From: Bin87 sp965217175
Lineage (GTDB): Bacteria; Chloroflexota; Dehalococcoidia; Lucifugimonadales; UBA3495
Assembly (NCBI GenBank): GCA_965217175.1
Contig: OZ244251.1
Coordinates: 2,356,001-2,420,000, forward strand
Direction: 5' to 3'
DNA: 64,000 nt
Position 1 is the first letter of the stretch. Each line of letters begins with the position of its first letter. Both the position numbers and the translations under genes were made by a program. The notes below the pieces were generated by a model that ran no database searches, was not told where the DNA came from, and saw only the letters and a list, made by a program, of their open reading frames with translations. This document shows positions 43,039-52,545 of the stretch, piece after piece.

Positions 43039-44370
43039 ATGCTAGGCCGCGAAGAAATCCGCTCGCTGTTGCACGACGCTTTGCGGCACCGCGGCGGTGC
43101 GGACGCGGACATTTACGTAACCGCGTCCGAGCAGGCGTTGACCCGATTTGCCAATAACCGCATTCATCAAAATGTTTACCACGACGACGCGGTCGCCCAC
43201 ATCAGGGTTGCCGATGGCAAGCGCCAGGGTCGCGCGGTTACCAACAACCTGTCTCCGGCTGGACTGGCTGCTGCGGTTCGAAAGGCCAGCGAACACGCAC
43301 GCTTGATGCCTGAGGATCCGGATTTCGTGGGGCTGCCCGAACCGGCGGCGGCTCCGGTCATATCTGCCTGCGACCAATCTACTATCTCGTACGGCGCGGA
43401 CCAACGAGCGGCGATGGCGGGGATCGCTTGTCGCAAGGCCTCCGAAGCCAATCTGGACGCCGCCGGTTTTTGCCGGACGGGCGTCACCGAGTTGGCGGTA
43501 GTTAGTTCGCGTGGCGCCGACGCCTACCATGCCGGCACGTTCTCCGGACTGCTCGTTACTGCACGGGGCAATGATTCTGCGGGATGGTCGAAGGGCGGTG
43601 GTTGGCGAATCGACGACGTCGACGCCGAATCGCTGGTCGATGAGGCCATCGGGAAGGCCGTGCGTAGCCGCAATCCGCAACCGCTTGAAACCGGTGAATA
43701 TCCGGTCGTGCTGGAACACTATGCGGTGGACGACATGCTGGAAGCGTTGAGTTTCTACGGCATGGGTGCGCAGATGGTGCAGGATCAGCGCAGCTGGATG
43801 AATGGTGTAATGGGTGAGGCGGCAATGAGCCCGCTAATCTCAATCTGGGACGACGGCACGCATCCTTCCGGATGGCCGGTGCCATTCGATGCTGAGGGGG
43901 TGCCCAAACAGCGGGTGGAAATAGTGGCGGATGGTGTGGTTCGGGGCCCGGTGTATAACGCCTATACAGCAGGCAAGGCGGGAGTTGCATCCACGGGCCA
44001 TCAACGCGGCGCAACCGGCGGGCCGACGGCGACCAACCTGTTCATGCGGCCCGGCGACCACTCCACCGAAGATCTGATCGGTTCGGTGGAACGGGGTTTG
44101 TACATCACGCGTTTTTACTATACGCGCCTGGCTCACAGCCGCGGCTGCGTGATGACCGGTATGACGAGAGACGGCACGTTTCTGATCGAAAACGGCGAGT
44201 TGACTACGCCGGTGAAGAACCTGCGTTTTACACAAAGTTACGTTGAAGCATTGGCCGGTTGCGAAAAGCTTTCGGACCGCGCTCAGCTGAATTTGAACGA
44301 AGCCGGCATGGCGGTTAACGGTCCAGCGGCTATGCTGTCTGCCTGGAGATTCACGGGGCAAACGGTGTAA
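43039..44370 (+). CDS. tldE: TldE/PmbA-type metallopeptidase partner
   Basis: 443 residues, same fold as TldD but without the HExxxH zinc motif, as expected for the non-catalytic TldE/PmbA subunit. Family segments are EQALTRFANNRIHQN near the start, SSRGADAYH in the middle and TNLFMRPGDHS towards the end. It forms the tunnel-shaped heterodimer with the upstream protein. No candidate precursor peptide for a RiPP is evident next to it. Confidence 0.91.
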   Translation: MLGREEIRSLLHDALRHRGGADADIYVTASEQALTRFANNRIHQNVYHDDAVAHIRVADGKRQGRAVTNNLSPAGLAAAVRKASEHARLMPEDPDFVGLPEPAAAPVISACDQSTISYGADQRAAMAGIACRKASEANLDAAGFCRTGVTELAVVSSRGADAYHAGTFSGLLVTARGNDSAGWSKGGGWRIDDVDAESLVDEAIGKAVRSRNPQPLETGEYPVVLEHYAVDDMLEALSFYGMGAQMVQDQRSWMNGVMGEAAMSPLISIWDDGTHPSGWPVPFDAEGVPKQRVEIVADGVVRGPVYNAYTAGKAGVASTGHQRGATGGPTATNLFMRPGDHSTEDLIGSVERGLYITRFYYTRLAHSRGCVMTGMTRDGTFLIENGELTTPVKNLRFTQSYVEALAGCEKLSDRAQLNLNEAGMAVNGPAAMLSAWRFTGQTV

Positions 44371-44396
44371 ACGCCGGGTAATGACGGGAGGGACAA

Positions 44397-44588
44397 ATGA
44401 CAGACTTGACCAACGACGACGTGCAGGCATTGGCTAAAGCGGTTAGCCTGACGTTGGCAGAACCGGAACTCAGCCAGGTTACGCATAGCCTGAACGCGAT
44501 GCTGGAATCGATGGCGGCGATTGACCCGTCCGGGTTCAACCTGGAGGAATACGTTGCTGTAACCCAACCGGCAGACCTGGAGGCATAA
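44397..44588 (+). CDS. Small GatC/AtzG-like amidase partner
   Basis: 63 residues, mostly two helices. The pattern (LTNDDVQALAKAVSLTL, LNAMLESMAAID) resembles GatC or the AtzG-type small subunits that wrap an amidase. GGGAGG precedes the ATG. It ends 1 base before the amidase ATG, and that amidase's GGAGG box lies in its last codons, so the two are translationally coupled. Real function as a subunit is inferred. Confidence 0.75.
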   Translation: MTDLTNDDVQALAKAVSLTLAEPELSQVTHSLNAMLESMAAIDPSGFNLEEYVAVTQPADLEA

Positions 44589-44589
44589 C

Positions 44590-46023
44590 ATGGCTACCAA
44601 CGATATACCCTTCATGCCAGCCTCGGAATTGGCGGAGTCCATCAGGCGCCGACAGATATCGCCGGTGGAGGCGGTGGACGCCTACCTGGACCGCATCGAT
44701 GCGGTTGGAGACAAGCTCAACGCGTATATCACGATATGCGCTGAACAGGCGCGGGCAGAGGCAAAGGAGCTGGAGTCCGAAGCGATTGCAGGCAACCTGC
44801 GGGGGCCGCTGCACGGCGTGCCGGTGGGTATAAAGGACCAGATCCACACGGCGGGCATACGAACCACTGACGCATCGAAAATCCGCGCCGATTTTGTGCC
44901 GGAGCAGGATGCCACCGTGGTCGCGCGACTGAAGGCTGCCGGCGCGATTGTCATCGGCAAGACCAACATGAGCGAGTTCGCCATGGGAGACCCAGTCAGT
45001 TCGTGGTTTGGCCCCGCGCGCAATCCGTGGGATACGCAGCGGAACCCCGGTACCTCCAGCACGGGCAGCGGTTCTGCCACCGCCGGCTTCCTGTGCGCCA
45101 CATCATTGGGGGAAGACACGGGCGGATCGATCCGTGGGCCGGCCGCCAACTGCGGTTTGGTTGGTATCCGCCCCACGTGGGGACGGGTAAGCAGAGCCGG
45201 AGTGGACGGAGCCAGCTGGTCGGTGGACACGATCGGGCCGATCTCGCGCACCGTAACCGACTGCGCGTTGACGCTGGGGGCCATCGCCGGCCACGATCCC
45301 AAAGACCGGTACAGCCGGCGGGAGCCAGTTACCGACTACGTTGCCAATCTGGGCGCTGGCGTGAACGGCATGCGCATCGGCGTAGTGCAGGAGTTGATGG
45401 GCGGGCATGGATTGACGCTGGACGAAAGGAGCGCCACCGCAGTTGAAGCTGCCATCGAGGTGTTCCGCGAGATGGGAGCAACGATCGTGCCGGTCAGTTT
45501 GCCTTTGGCGCCCGTAACGGGACCGATCGTACGCACCATTACCAGCACCGAGCGCGTGAGTCTCAATCCGGAGTGGCTGCGGGAGCGGTTGGAGGACTAC
45601 CATCCCAATACTCGGGTCGCCTTTGCAGTGGGCAACTTGATCCCAGCTCAGGTTTACTACAAAGCGCTGAAACTGCGGGCGTTGATCAGGCGGCAGGTGT
45701 TGCAGACGTTCCGAGAGGTTGACCTGCTGCTGCAGCCGACATCCAGCGGGCCGGCAGGTTTACTCGCTGATGAACCCACCGTGGTGAGCAACAAGAAGAT
45801 GGCAGCGTCTGCTTTGCGCGACGGCAGTTTCCGCGGGTTGTACAGCCTGAGCGGGTGTCCCGCATTGAGCATTTTGTGTGGGTTTACCAGCGATGGTGAC
45901 GGCGGGTTGCCGCTGGCAATGCAGATCGCCGGACCGCAGTTGGGTGAAGCCGAAGTGCTGCGAGCCGCCTATGCCTACGAGCAGGCCACACCGTGGCATC
46001 TGCGACGACCGCCGGAACTCTGA
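44590..46023 (+). CDS. Amidase signature family enzyme (GatA/AtzE-like)
   Basis: 477 residues with the Ser-cisSer-Lys triad. The lysine is in GVPVGIKDQI, the cis-serine in GTSSTGSGSATA (a variant of GGSSGGSA) and the nucleophile serine in DTGGSIRGPAANCGLVGI. No gatB is near, so this is unlikely to be the tRNA amidotransferase; a catabolic amidase paired with the small upstream protein is more likely. Convergent with the YtcJ-like amidohydrolase 9 bases away. Confidence 0.92.
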   Translation: MATNDIPFMPASELAESIRRRQISPVEAVDAYLDRIDAVGDKLNAYITICAEQARAEAKELESEAIAGNLRGPLHGVPVGIKDQIHTAGIRTTDASKIRADFVPEQDATVVARLKAAGAIVIGKTNMSEFAMGDPVSSWFGPARNPWDTQRNPGTSSTGSGSATAGFLCATSLGEDTGGSIRGPAANCGLVGIRPTWGRVSRAGVDGASWSVDTIGPISRTVTDCALTLGAIAGHDPKDRYSRREPVTDYVANLGAGVNGMRIGVVQELMGGHGLTLDERSATAVEAAIEVFREMGATIVPVSLPLAPVTGPIVRTITSTERVSLNPEWLRERLEDYHPNTRVAFAVGNLIPAQVYYKALKLRALIRRQVLQTFREVDLLLQPTSSGPAGLLADEPTVVSNKKMAASALRDGSFRGLYSLSGCPALSILCGFTSDGDGGLPLAMQIAGPQLGEAEVLRAAYAYEQATPWHLRRPPEL

Positions 46024-46032
46024 ACGAGTCGT

Positions 46033-47628
46033 TTAGCCCTGGTAGACCACGCTTCCGCCCAGCACGGTTCTTTCCACCGGAATGTCCTTGATGGCGAAAG
46101 GGTCTACCGCTGTGGGATCTGAGTCCAGCACCACGAGATCAGCCAACTTGCCGACTTCGATGCTGCCTTTTTGGGCTTCCTCGAATGATGCGTACGCGCC
46201 GTTCAGTGTGTAAATCCGGAGAGCATCTTCCACCGAGATTCGCTGGTTGAGGCCCCATTCACGGCGCTCGCTGTCGGTGCGAGTTACACAGCTCTGGATA
46301 CCCATTAGGGGCTCGAACGGGCCGGGTGGACAATCGGTGGCGCCGGTTGCGGTTACGCCGTACTCCATGAATGACTGCTGGGCAAACATCCACTGCAATC
46401 GCTCCGCGCCGTAAAACTGCATCTTCTCGCCGTGGTAATACACGTAGGTACAAAACGGGGTGGCGACTGTGCCCAGGCGATTCATGCGCTGGAGTAAATC
46501 GGGGTTCACCAAGGTGCAGTGTTCTATCCGATGACGCGGGTCGTGGCGCGGGTGGGCCGACTGAGCCTGTTCGTAGGCGCTGAGCACCATATCTATCGTG
46601 GAGTCGCCGTTGGCGTGGATGCACACCTGGAATCCCGAGGCGTGCATTTCCATCACGTGGCCCATGATCTCATCCGCGGACATGGCCAAAATGCCGTAGT
46701 CACAGCAACTGCCCTCGTAGGGTTGCGAGAGGTAAGCGGTGCGGGAGGCGATTGCGCCGTCAGCCACCATCTTGATTCCACCGATGCGGAGGTTGTGGTC
46801 GCCCATGCCGGATCGTATGCCGGCGTCACGCAAGGCCGGAAAATACCGGTAGAACATCAACGCATATACGCGCAAAGAAAGTTCGCCAGCGTCGCGTCCT
46901 TCCTGATAAGTACGTAGCTCATAGTCAGTTACGCGGGCGTCGTGAACGCTGGTCAGCCCCACTCGGTTCAGCATCTCGCAAATCGTCCGTAGCCCCTGGC
47001 GCCTGGTATCCGGCGATTCCACGGGCAACTGATTATCGCGGAGGTCATCGGCAGCCCGCTCGTAGACAACGCCATTCAACCTCCCGGTATCCGGGTCGCG
47101 GCCCAGCCGCCCACCGGGAGGGTCGGGCGTTTCATCGTTGAAGCCGGCGCGTTCCAGAGCCAAAGTGTTGCCATAGTACACGTGCCCGGCGCGGTGGGCG
47201 ACCAGAACCGGGTGGACAGCGCTCACTGCGTCCAGGTCTTCCCGACGCAAAAAACGATTCTCGGCGGTTTTGGTGTCGTCGAACTTGAACCCCTGCACCC
47301 ATTGCCCTGATGGAGTGTTGGCGGCGCGGTCCCGCAGGGCGGACTGAATGGCGGCAATATCCGGCAGAGCGCAATCGGCAGCCATGACGTGCCGGGTACC
47401 GCTCCTCAAGACATGGATGTGGGCATCGATGAACCCCGGCAGGACGGTTTTGCCCGAGAGGTCCCATACGACTGTGTTGGGCCCGATCAGTGTTTCCACG
47501 TCTGAATCGCTGCCGACACCGATGAACCGGTTTCCTTTCATCGCCACTGCTGAGGCGCGAGGCTGAGCCGGATCGACGGTGATGACGTTGGCGCGTCGTA
47601 TCACTGTATCAGCGTGATAATTGGTCAC
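46033..47628 (-). CDS. YtcJ-like amidohydrolase (Amidohydro_3)
   Basis: 531 residues. The metal motif is LPGFIDAHIHVLRSG, then VCIHANGDSTID, RIEHCTLVNP and ATGATDCPPGPFEP near the C-terminus. The KMVADGAIASRTAYL block is typical of YtcJ. Both ends build the small beta domain, with GKLADLVVLDSDP as the usual closing strand. Substrate unknown. GTG start with GGAG 6 bases upstream. Confidence 0.9.
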   Translation of the reverse strand: MTNYHADTVIRRANVITVDPAQPRASAVAMKGNRFIGVGSDSDVETLIGPNTVVWDLSGKTVLPGFIDAHIHVLRSGTRHVMAADCALPDIAAIQSALRDRAANTPSGQWVQGFKFDDTKTAENRFLRREDLDAVSAVHPVLVAHRAGHVYYGNTLALERAGFNDETPDPPGGRLGRDPDTGRLNGVVYERAADDLRDNQLPVESPDTRRQGLRTICEMLNRVGLTSVHDARVTDYELRTYQEGRDAGELSLRVYALMFYRYFPALRDAGIRSGMGDHNLRIGGIKMVADGAIASRTAYLSQPYEGSCCDYGILAMSADEIMGHVMEMHASGFQVCIHANGDSTIDMVLSAYEQAQSAHPRHDPRHRIEHCTLVNPDLLQRMNRLGTVATPFCTYVYYHGEKMQFYGAERLQWMFAQQSFMEYGVTATGATDCPPGPFEPLMGIQSCVTRTDSERREWGLNQRISVEDALRIYTLNGAYASFEEAQKGSIEVGKLADLVVLDSDPTAVDPFAIKDIPVERTVLGGSVVYQG

Positions 47629-47675
47629 GAGCGAACTCCGTGTTGCAGTGGAGGTCCGGTATCTAAAACTACTGG

Positions 47676-48773
47676 TCAGCTGTTGGGCACGATGGCGACG
47701 TGGATGCTCGGTTCGCCGGCTTCTCCGCTCAGGGTGGCGAGCGCCCTTTCCGCCTCTTCAATCGGGAAGCTGTGCGTATGGAGGCGTTCCATCGGATACT
47801 TCCGGGAGTGAATCGTGTCCACCGCGCGCCGGAACGCTGAATATTCCACTCCCAGTACGCCGCGCAGGGTGAGCTTTTTCCAGATAATGTCGTCGGGAGA
47901 CAAGCCGTCGAAGGCACGGCGGCCCTTGAGACCGGCCAATACTACAGTCCCTCCCGGTTTGACCATCTGAACCGCCTGATTCACCGCCTGGACGGCGTAG
48001 GGTGTGGTATCGACGACGCAGTCCACACCCTGACCTTCGGTTGCTGCCATCACTCTTTCCACCGGATCTTCGCCGTCGACGTTGATGGCGATATCGGCTC
48101 CCATTTCCCGCGCCAGCGCCAGTTTGTGTTCATCGCGTCCCAGGCCGGTGATGGCAACCATGGCCGCCCCGGACTCTTTGGCCGCAATCGCGCAACAGAT
48201 GCCGCGTTGACCGGAGCCCAGGATTGCCAGGGACTGACCGGGCTGCAAGCCGGAAGCGTCCACGCCCCAGGCAAATCCGGCGCCCAAAGGGTTGAACATT
48301 ACCGCCACCTCCGGGTCAAGGGTGGGATCCATCGGGAATACCACCGACCCGGCCGGCAGGTACAGATACTCGGAATATCCGCCCCAAAGCCCTGGGCTGC
48401 GGTCCAGCCCGGTTTGACCGAAACCGCCACCGTCGGGGCACGGTTCGTCGCCGCCGGCGGCACAGGACGGGCAGCGTCCGCAGCGGTATCCGGAGCGCAC
48501 CGCCACCCGATCACCGACAGCGACGCCCCAACGCTCAGACGCCTGCGAACCGATGGCTGCGATGCGGCCCAACGGTTCGTGTCCCAAAATGATGGGAAAT
48601 GGGATGTCCAAATCGCCGCGGAACCACTCGTAGTCGGTGCCGCAGATGCCGGTGGCTTCGATCTTGACGATCGCCTCGTCGTCTCCGATTTCCGGTATAT
48701 CCAGCCGGCGCATCTCCATGATGTTGGGAGCGGTGGTGACGGCGGCCAACGACTGGCGGGGTAGTGTTGTCAT
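47676..48773 (-). CDS. Zinc-dependent alcohol dehydrogenase (MDR superfamily)
   Basis: 365 residues. The catalytic zinc ligands are in GICGTDYEW and LGHEPLG, and four structural-zinc cysteines lie in RCGRCPSCAAGGDEPCP. NAD(P) binding is at LAILGSGQRGI. This is a threonine-dehydrogenase/sorbitol-dehydrogenase-like polyol or alcohol oxidoreductase. It lies 10 bases upstream-adjacent to an SDR on the same strand, so two dehydrogenases are probably made together. Confidence 0.9.
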   Translation of the reverse strand: MTTLPRQSLAAVTTAPNIMEMRRLDIPEIGDDEAIVKIEATGICGTDYEWFRGDLDIPFPIILGHEPLGRIAAIGSQASERWGVAVGDRVAVRSGYRCGRCPSCAAGGDEPCPDGGGFGQTGLDRSPGLWGGYSEYLYLPAGSVVFPMDPTLDPEVAVMFNPLGAGFAWGVDASGLQPGQSLAILGSGQRGICCAIAAKESGAAMVAITGLGRDEHKLALAREMGADIAINVDGEDPVERVMAATEGQGVDCVVDTTPYAVQAVNQAVQMVKPGGTVVLAGLKGRRAFDGLSPDDIIWKKLTLRGVLGVEYSAFRRAVDTIHSRKYPMERLHTHSFPIEEAERALATLSGEAGEPSIHVAIVPNS

Positions 48774-48783
48774 GCTGGCATCC

Positions 48784-49536
48784 TCACTTGGCGGTGTACC
48801 CGCCGTCTATCACGACCTCGCTGCCGGTCATGAATGACGACTCATCGGATGCCAGGAACATCACGCCATAAGCGATGTCTTCGGTGGTGCCAACGCGGCC
48901 CAGGGGAATCTGGTCAATGCGCTCCTGAATCTCTTCGGGCGTCGAAGTGCCCATTCCCTCGCGGCGCATATCCGTATCCACGCTGCCGGGGTGGATTGAG
49001 TTGGCCCGGATGTTTTCGGCTGCGTACTGGATGGCCGTGGATTTGGTAAACAACCGGACCGCGCCCTTGGTCGCGATGTAGGCCGGCGGCCCAACGGCGA
49101 CCAGACCGCTGATCGACGAGATGTTGATGATGCTCCCACCGCCGGCCCTTCGCATGGCTGGTATGACGGCTTTGGTTCCCAGGAAAACACCCTTGGCGTT
49201 GATCTCCATTATGTTGTCCCAATCATCTGCGGTGGTTTCCTCGATGTTCTTGCGCAAAACGATGGCAGCGTTATTTACCAACACATCGACCTTGCCGAAA
49301 CGCTGCTCGGCGGTGTCAACGGCCTGCTGCCAGTCGTCGGCGCTGGTAACGTCCAGGTGCAAATAAACTGCCTCACCGCCGAGCTCGCGGATTTCGGCTT
49401 CCACCTGCATTCCCTGTTCATCCCGAATATCACCGATGACTACACGGGCGCCTTCCTGTGCAAACATTCTGGCCTCGGTAGCGCCCTGCCCACGCGCGCC
49501 GCCGGTGATGATTGCGACCTTGCCCTCTAATCTCAT
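48784..49536 (-). CDS. Short-chain dehydrogenase/reductase (classical SDR)
   Basis: 250 residues. The cofactor motif is TGGARGQGATEA, the structural NNAAI follows, and the catalytic Ser-Tyr-Lys set is ISSISG and YIATK. The FMTGSEVVIDGGYTAK ending is that of FabG-like and 3-alpha/20-beta-hydroxysteroid-dehydrogenase-like SDRs. Substrate unknown. GGGAGG lies 7 bases before the ATG. Confidence 0.93.
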   Translation of the reverse strand: MRLEGKVAIITGGARGQGATEARMFAQEGARVVIGDIRDEQGMQVEAEIRELGGEAVYLHLDVTSADDWQQAVDTAEQRFGKVDVLVNNAAIVLRKNIEETTADDWDNIMEINAKGVFLGTKAVIPAMRRAGGGSIINISSISGLVAVGPPAYIATKGAVRLFTKSTAIQYAAENIRANSIHPGSVDTDMRREGMGTSTPEEIQERIDQIPLGRVGTTEDIAYGVMFLASDESSFMTGSEVVIDGGYTAK

Positions 49537-49598
49537 GGTTTCGCCTCCCGACTGTTTCGATTCAACACCGTAAACTTCAGAGATTGGCTCGCCCGTGG

Positions 49599-50534
49599 TC
49601 AGGCCAGTTCAGCGATTGCCCGCTGCGCGAATTCGGGACGCACTATCTTTTCGTAGGGATGGCTGCCCCGCACCAATCCGCCAGCGATCAGGGCGTCCCG
49701 CATCCGGTCGTGTCCATCGCGGCCGATGAGAGGATCGGTTGCCCAGACACCCACGGCCTTGTAGCGTTCGACGCTGCCAACAAGAATCTGCCGCTCATAG
49801 TCCGGAAAAACCCCCGAAATACGGTCGGCCACAGCCGCGGCCTCGTTGTCGGCCACCCAACGCTGCGCGCGGTAATACCCACGAACGAACCGTTGCACAG
49901 TCTCCGGATTGTTGGCGATATAAGAAGGAGTTGCCGCAAAACTGCTGTAGCAAATATACCCGCTTTCCTCTCCCAGCGTGGAGACCAGGTGACCGGTGCC
50001 TTCGCGTATCAACTCTTCCGCAAACGGACAGGGCACCTGCAGGTAGGTGGCATCGCCGTTGCGAAACTTCGACAGCATCTCCTCAGCGGGCAGGCCGTCG
50101 AGCAGATGCACATCGTCAGGGTCCACACCGTGGTTGCGCATCGCAGCTTTCAGTGTCATGAATGGCACCGGTGTAAAACCGACCGGTATCAACGTGGAGC
50201 CGACCAGCTGCGACCACTGCCAGTTATCGACGGGTTGACGGGAGAGCAGGAAGAACCCGTCCCTTTGGTTGATCTCCGCGATGTGCAACGGTGGATCGTC
50301 GCTCCCGGCATCCAGGTCCATCAGGCTGCGGCTGATGCCGCTCTGGGAGATATCGATGCTACCAGCCTTCAGCAGATCGGTGCTGGCCTGACCGGTAGGG
50401 ATATGCGCGAAATCAACATCCAGCCCCTCATCGGCCAGAAAACCACCTTCGACTGCCACATAAATGGTGGTGTAGAACATGTTGCGAAATGCAACACGAA
50501 GCCGGATCTGCCCGGAATTCTGGGACTGACTCAT
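49599..50534 (-). CDS. NMT1/THI5-like ABC substrate-binding protein without signal peptide
   Basis: 311 residues of type 2 periplasmic-binding fold, SsuA/THI5-like: RVAFRNMFYTTIYVAVEGGFLADEGLD cut into its strands, GQASTDLLKAGSID, and a PETVQRFVRGYYRAQRWV helix near the end. Members bind pyrimidines, sulfonates or nitrogen heterocycles. No signal peptide or lipobox is seen at the N-terminus, and no cognate permease or ATPase is next to it (the neighbouring ABC gene is an exporter type), so it may be cytosolic or an enzyme-like relative. Confidence 0.85.
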   Translation of the reverse strand: MSQSQNSGQIRLRVAFRNMFYTTIYVAVEGGFLADEGLDVDFAHIPTGQASTDLLKAGSIDISQSGISRSLMDLDAGSDDPPLHIAEINQRDGFFLLSRQPVDNWQWSQLVGSTLIPVGFTPVPFMTLKAAMRNHGVDPDDVHLLDGLPAEEMLSKFRNGDATYLQVPCPFAEELIREGTGHLVSTLGEESGYICYSSFAATPSYIANNPETVQRFVRGYYRAQRWVADNEAAAVADRISGVFPDYERQILVGSVERYKAVGVWATDPLIGRDGHDRMRDALIAGGLVRGSHPYEKIVRPEFAQRAIAELA

Positions 50535-50577
50535 AAAACCCCTCAGGTCATTGTTCTTGCGGTTTTTCGAGCGGTGC

Positions 50578-52527
50578 CTACACCGATACCGGCAATCGAA
50601 CGTTTCCGTTGGATAGCATCACGCCATCCTCACAGATGCACTCCACGCCGCCGCTCTCGTACTGCAGTTCGTATAGCTCGGCGTACAAGCCTCGCTGTGC
50701 CAATAGTTCGGAATGGGTGCCGCGCTCGACGATTCGGCCTTTGTCGACCACGTATATGATGTCGGCGGCCAAGATGGTTGAAAGCCGGTGGGCAATGGCG
50801 ATGGTGGTTCGGCCCTTCATGAGCGGCTCCAACGCTGCCTGCACGTAACGCTCGCTTGCGGTGTCCAATGCTGATGTTGCCTCGTCCAGGATCATGAGGC
50901 GGGGATGGTGCAGGATCACGCGAGCGATTGACAGACGTTGGCGCTCGCCTCCTGATAATCGGTATCCACGTTCGCCTACCACGGTTTCGTAACCGCCCGG
51001 GAACTGCATGATGCGTTCGTGGATGTAGGCTGCCTGCGCGGCAGCGTACATCTCAGCGTCGGTAGCGTCGGGATTGCCGTAGGTGAGGTTCTCGCGAATG
51101 GATGCATGGAACAGGTAGCTCTCCTGGGACACATAGCCCACCATGCCGGCAAGGCTTTCCAACGTGATACGTCGCACGTCGACGCCGTCGATGGTGACCA
51201 GGCCCGAAGTAGCGTCGTACAGGCGTGGAATGAGGTAGGAAATGGTCGTTTTGCCGGCTCCGCTGGGGCCCACCAACGCGGCCAACTGGCCCGGCTTGAC
51301 TTCGAAACTAACACCGTCCAGCGCCCAGGCTGTTTCAGGTTCATTGGTCTCGTCGTCCTCACCGTCCTCGGTTTGCAACGGCGACTTGTAATTCACCCGC
51401 ACATTCTGAAACGACACCGCCCCGGCAACCCGATCGGCTGGAAACTCGATGGCGTCCGGCGCGTCTACGATTTCAGGACGAATGTCCAGGTAACTGAAGA
51501 TGCGCTCAAACAATGCGAGAGAGGATTGCAATTCAACAGAGGTGCGCAACAAAGTGCTGATGGGGAAATAGAGGCGGGTTTGCAGAGTGGTGAATGCGAC
51601 TATCGTGCCGGCCGACACGCCGGACGGTCCGAAGGAACCGTAAAGCAGGTATCCCGCCAGTACGTAAATTACTACGGGAGACAGGGAGAAGAATATCTGG
51701 ATGCCGGCCCAAATCGTCTGGCCGGTCATCTCCCGGCGGATCTCCAGGTCTGACAAACGGACATTCTGTTGCCGAAAGCGCTCAATTTCGCGCTGTTGGG
51801 CTCCGAACAGCCGCGTCAGCATGACGCCCGATACCGACAGGGTTTCCTGGGTGATCGCCGTCATCTCCGCCGTGGACTCCTGGACCAGCGACGACATCGC
51901 GCGCCGTCGCTTACCGACCCAGTAACTGAACACGGCAAAAACAGGTGTTATGCCCGCCGCCACCAAGGTCAGCTCCCACGACAGCACGAACATGGCGATC
52001 AGGGTACTGACCAGGATGACGATGTTGGAAAGAATGTTGCTTACGGTTCCGGTTACCACCACGCGAATTCCGGCAACATCGTTGGCTACACGACTCTGGA
52101 TTTCTCCGGTTCGCGTGGACGTGAAGAAGCCCAGAGACAGCGATTGCAGATGCGAGTAAAGACGATCACGCAAGTCTCTCATGACCCGCTGGCCGATTTG
52201 CTGCGTGAGCCAGGTTTGTAATACGCCAAGGCTGCCGGTTACGACGACAACGCCACCCATCACCGCGGCGATGGTCCAAACCAGGTCCATATCGGGGCCG
52301 CCCGGCACGAAGAGAGCGGAGTCAAACATGACCTGGATCAATACCGGGTTCACCACGCCCAGGCCGGCGGTGACTAGGATCAGCAGGCCAATGGCCAGCA
52401 CTCGCGGCCAGTAGGGATAGAACGCCGCTGAGATGCGCCGGACGAGGCCTGGCATCCTGCCTCGGGGGCGGGCGCTCCCGGCTCTCCCCCCTGAGTGACG
52501 TGGCGACATCGTCCTGTGTTCGCGCAT
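50578..52527 (-). CDS. ABC exporter, fused membrane and ATPase domains (MsbA/MDR-like)
   Basis: About 650 residues: six hydrophobic segments between roughly residues 35 and 330, then a nucleotide-binding domain with Walker A GPSGAGKTT, signature LSGGERQRL, Walker B LMILDEATSALD and the H-loop in IAHRLS. It works as a homo- or heterodimer and may export lipids or small toxic molecules. Start is uncertain (GTG 52536, ATG 52527 or ATG 52509). It follows an LLM gene with an 18-base gap on the same strand. Confidence 0.92.
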   Translation of the reverse strand: MREHRTMSPRHSGGRAGSARPRGRMPGLVRRISAAFYPYWPRVLAIGLLILVTAGLGVVNPVLIQVMFDSALFVPGGPDMDLVWTIAAVMGGVVVVTGSLGVLQTWLTQQIGQRVMRDLRDRLYSHLQSLSLGFFTSTRTGEIQSRVANDVAGIRVVVTGTVSNILSNIVILVSTLIAMFVLSWELTLVAAGITPVFAVFSYWVGKRRRAMSSLVQESTAEMTAITQETLSVSGVMLTRLFGAQQREIERFRQQNVRLSDLEIRREMTGQTIWAGIQIFFSLSPVVIYVLAGYLLYGSFGPSGVSAGTIVAFTTLQTRLYFPISTLLRTSVELQSSLALFERIFSYLDIRPEIVDAPDAIEFPADRVAGAVSFQNVRVNYKSPLQTEDGEDDETNEPETAWALDGVSFEVKPGQLAALVGPSGAGKTTISYLIPRLYDATSGLVTIDGVDVRRITLESLAGMVGYVSQESYLFHASIRENLTYGNPDATDAEMYAAAQAAYIHERIMQFPGGYETVVGERGYRLSGGERQRLSIARVILHHPRLMILDEATSALDTASERYVQAALEPLMKGRTTIAIAHRLSTILAADIIYVVDKGRIVERGTHSELLAQRGLYAELYELQYESGGVECICEDGVMLSNGNVRLPVSV

Positions 52528-52545
52528 GGGTCTCACACCACCGGG

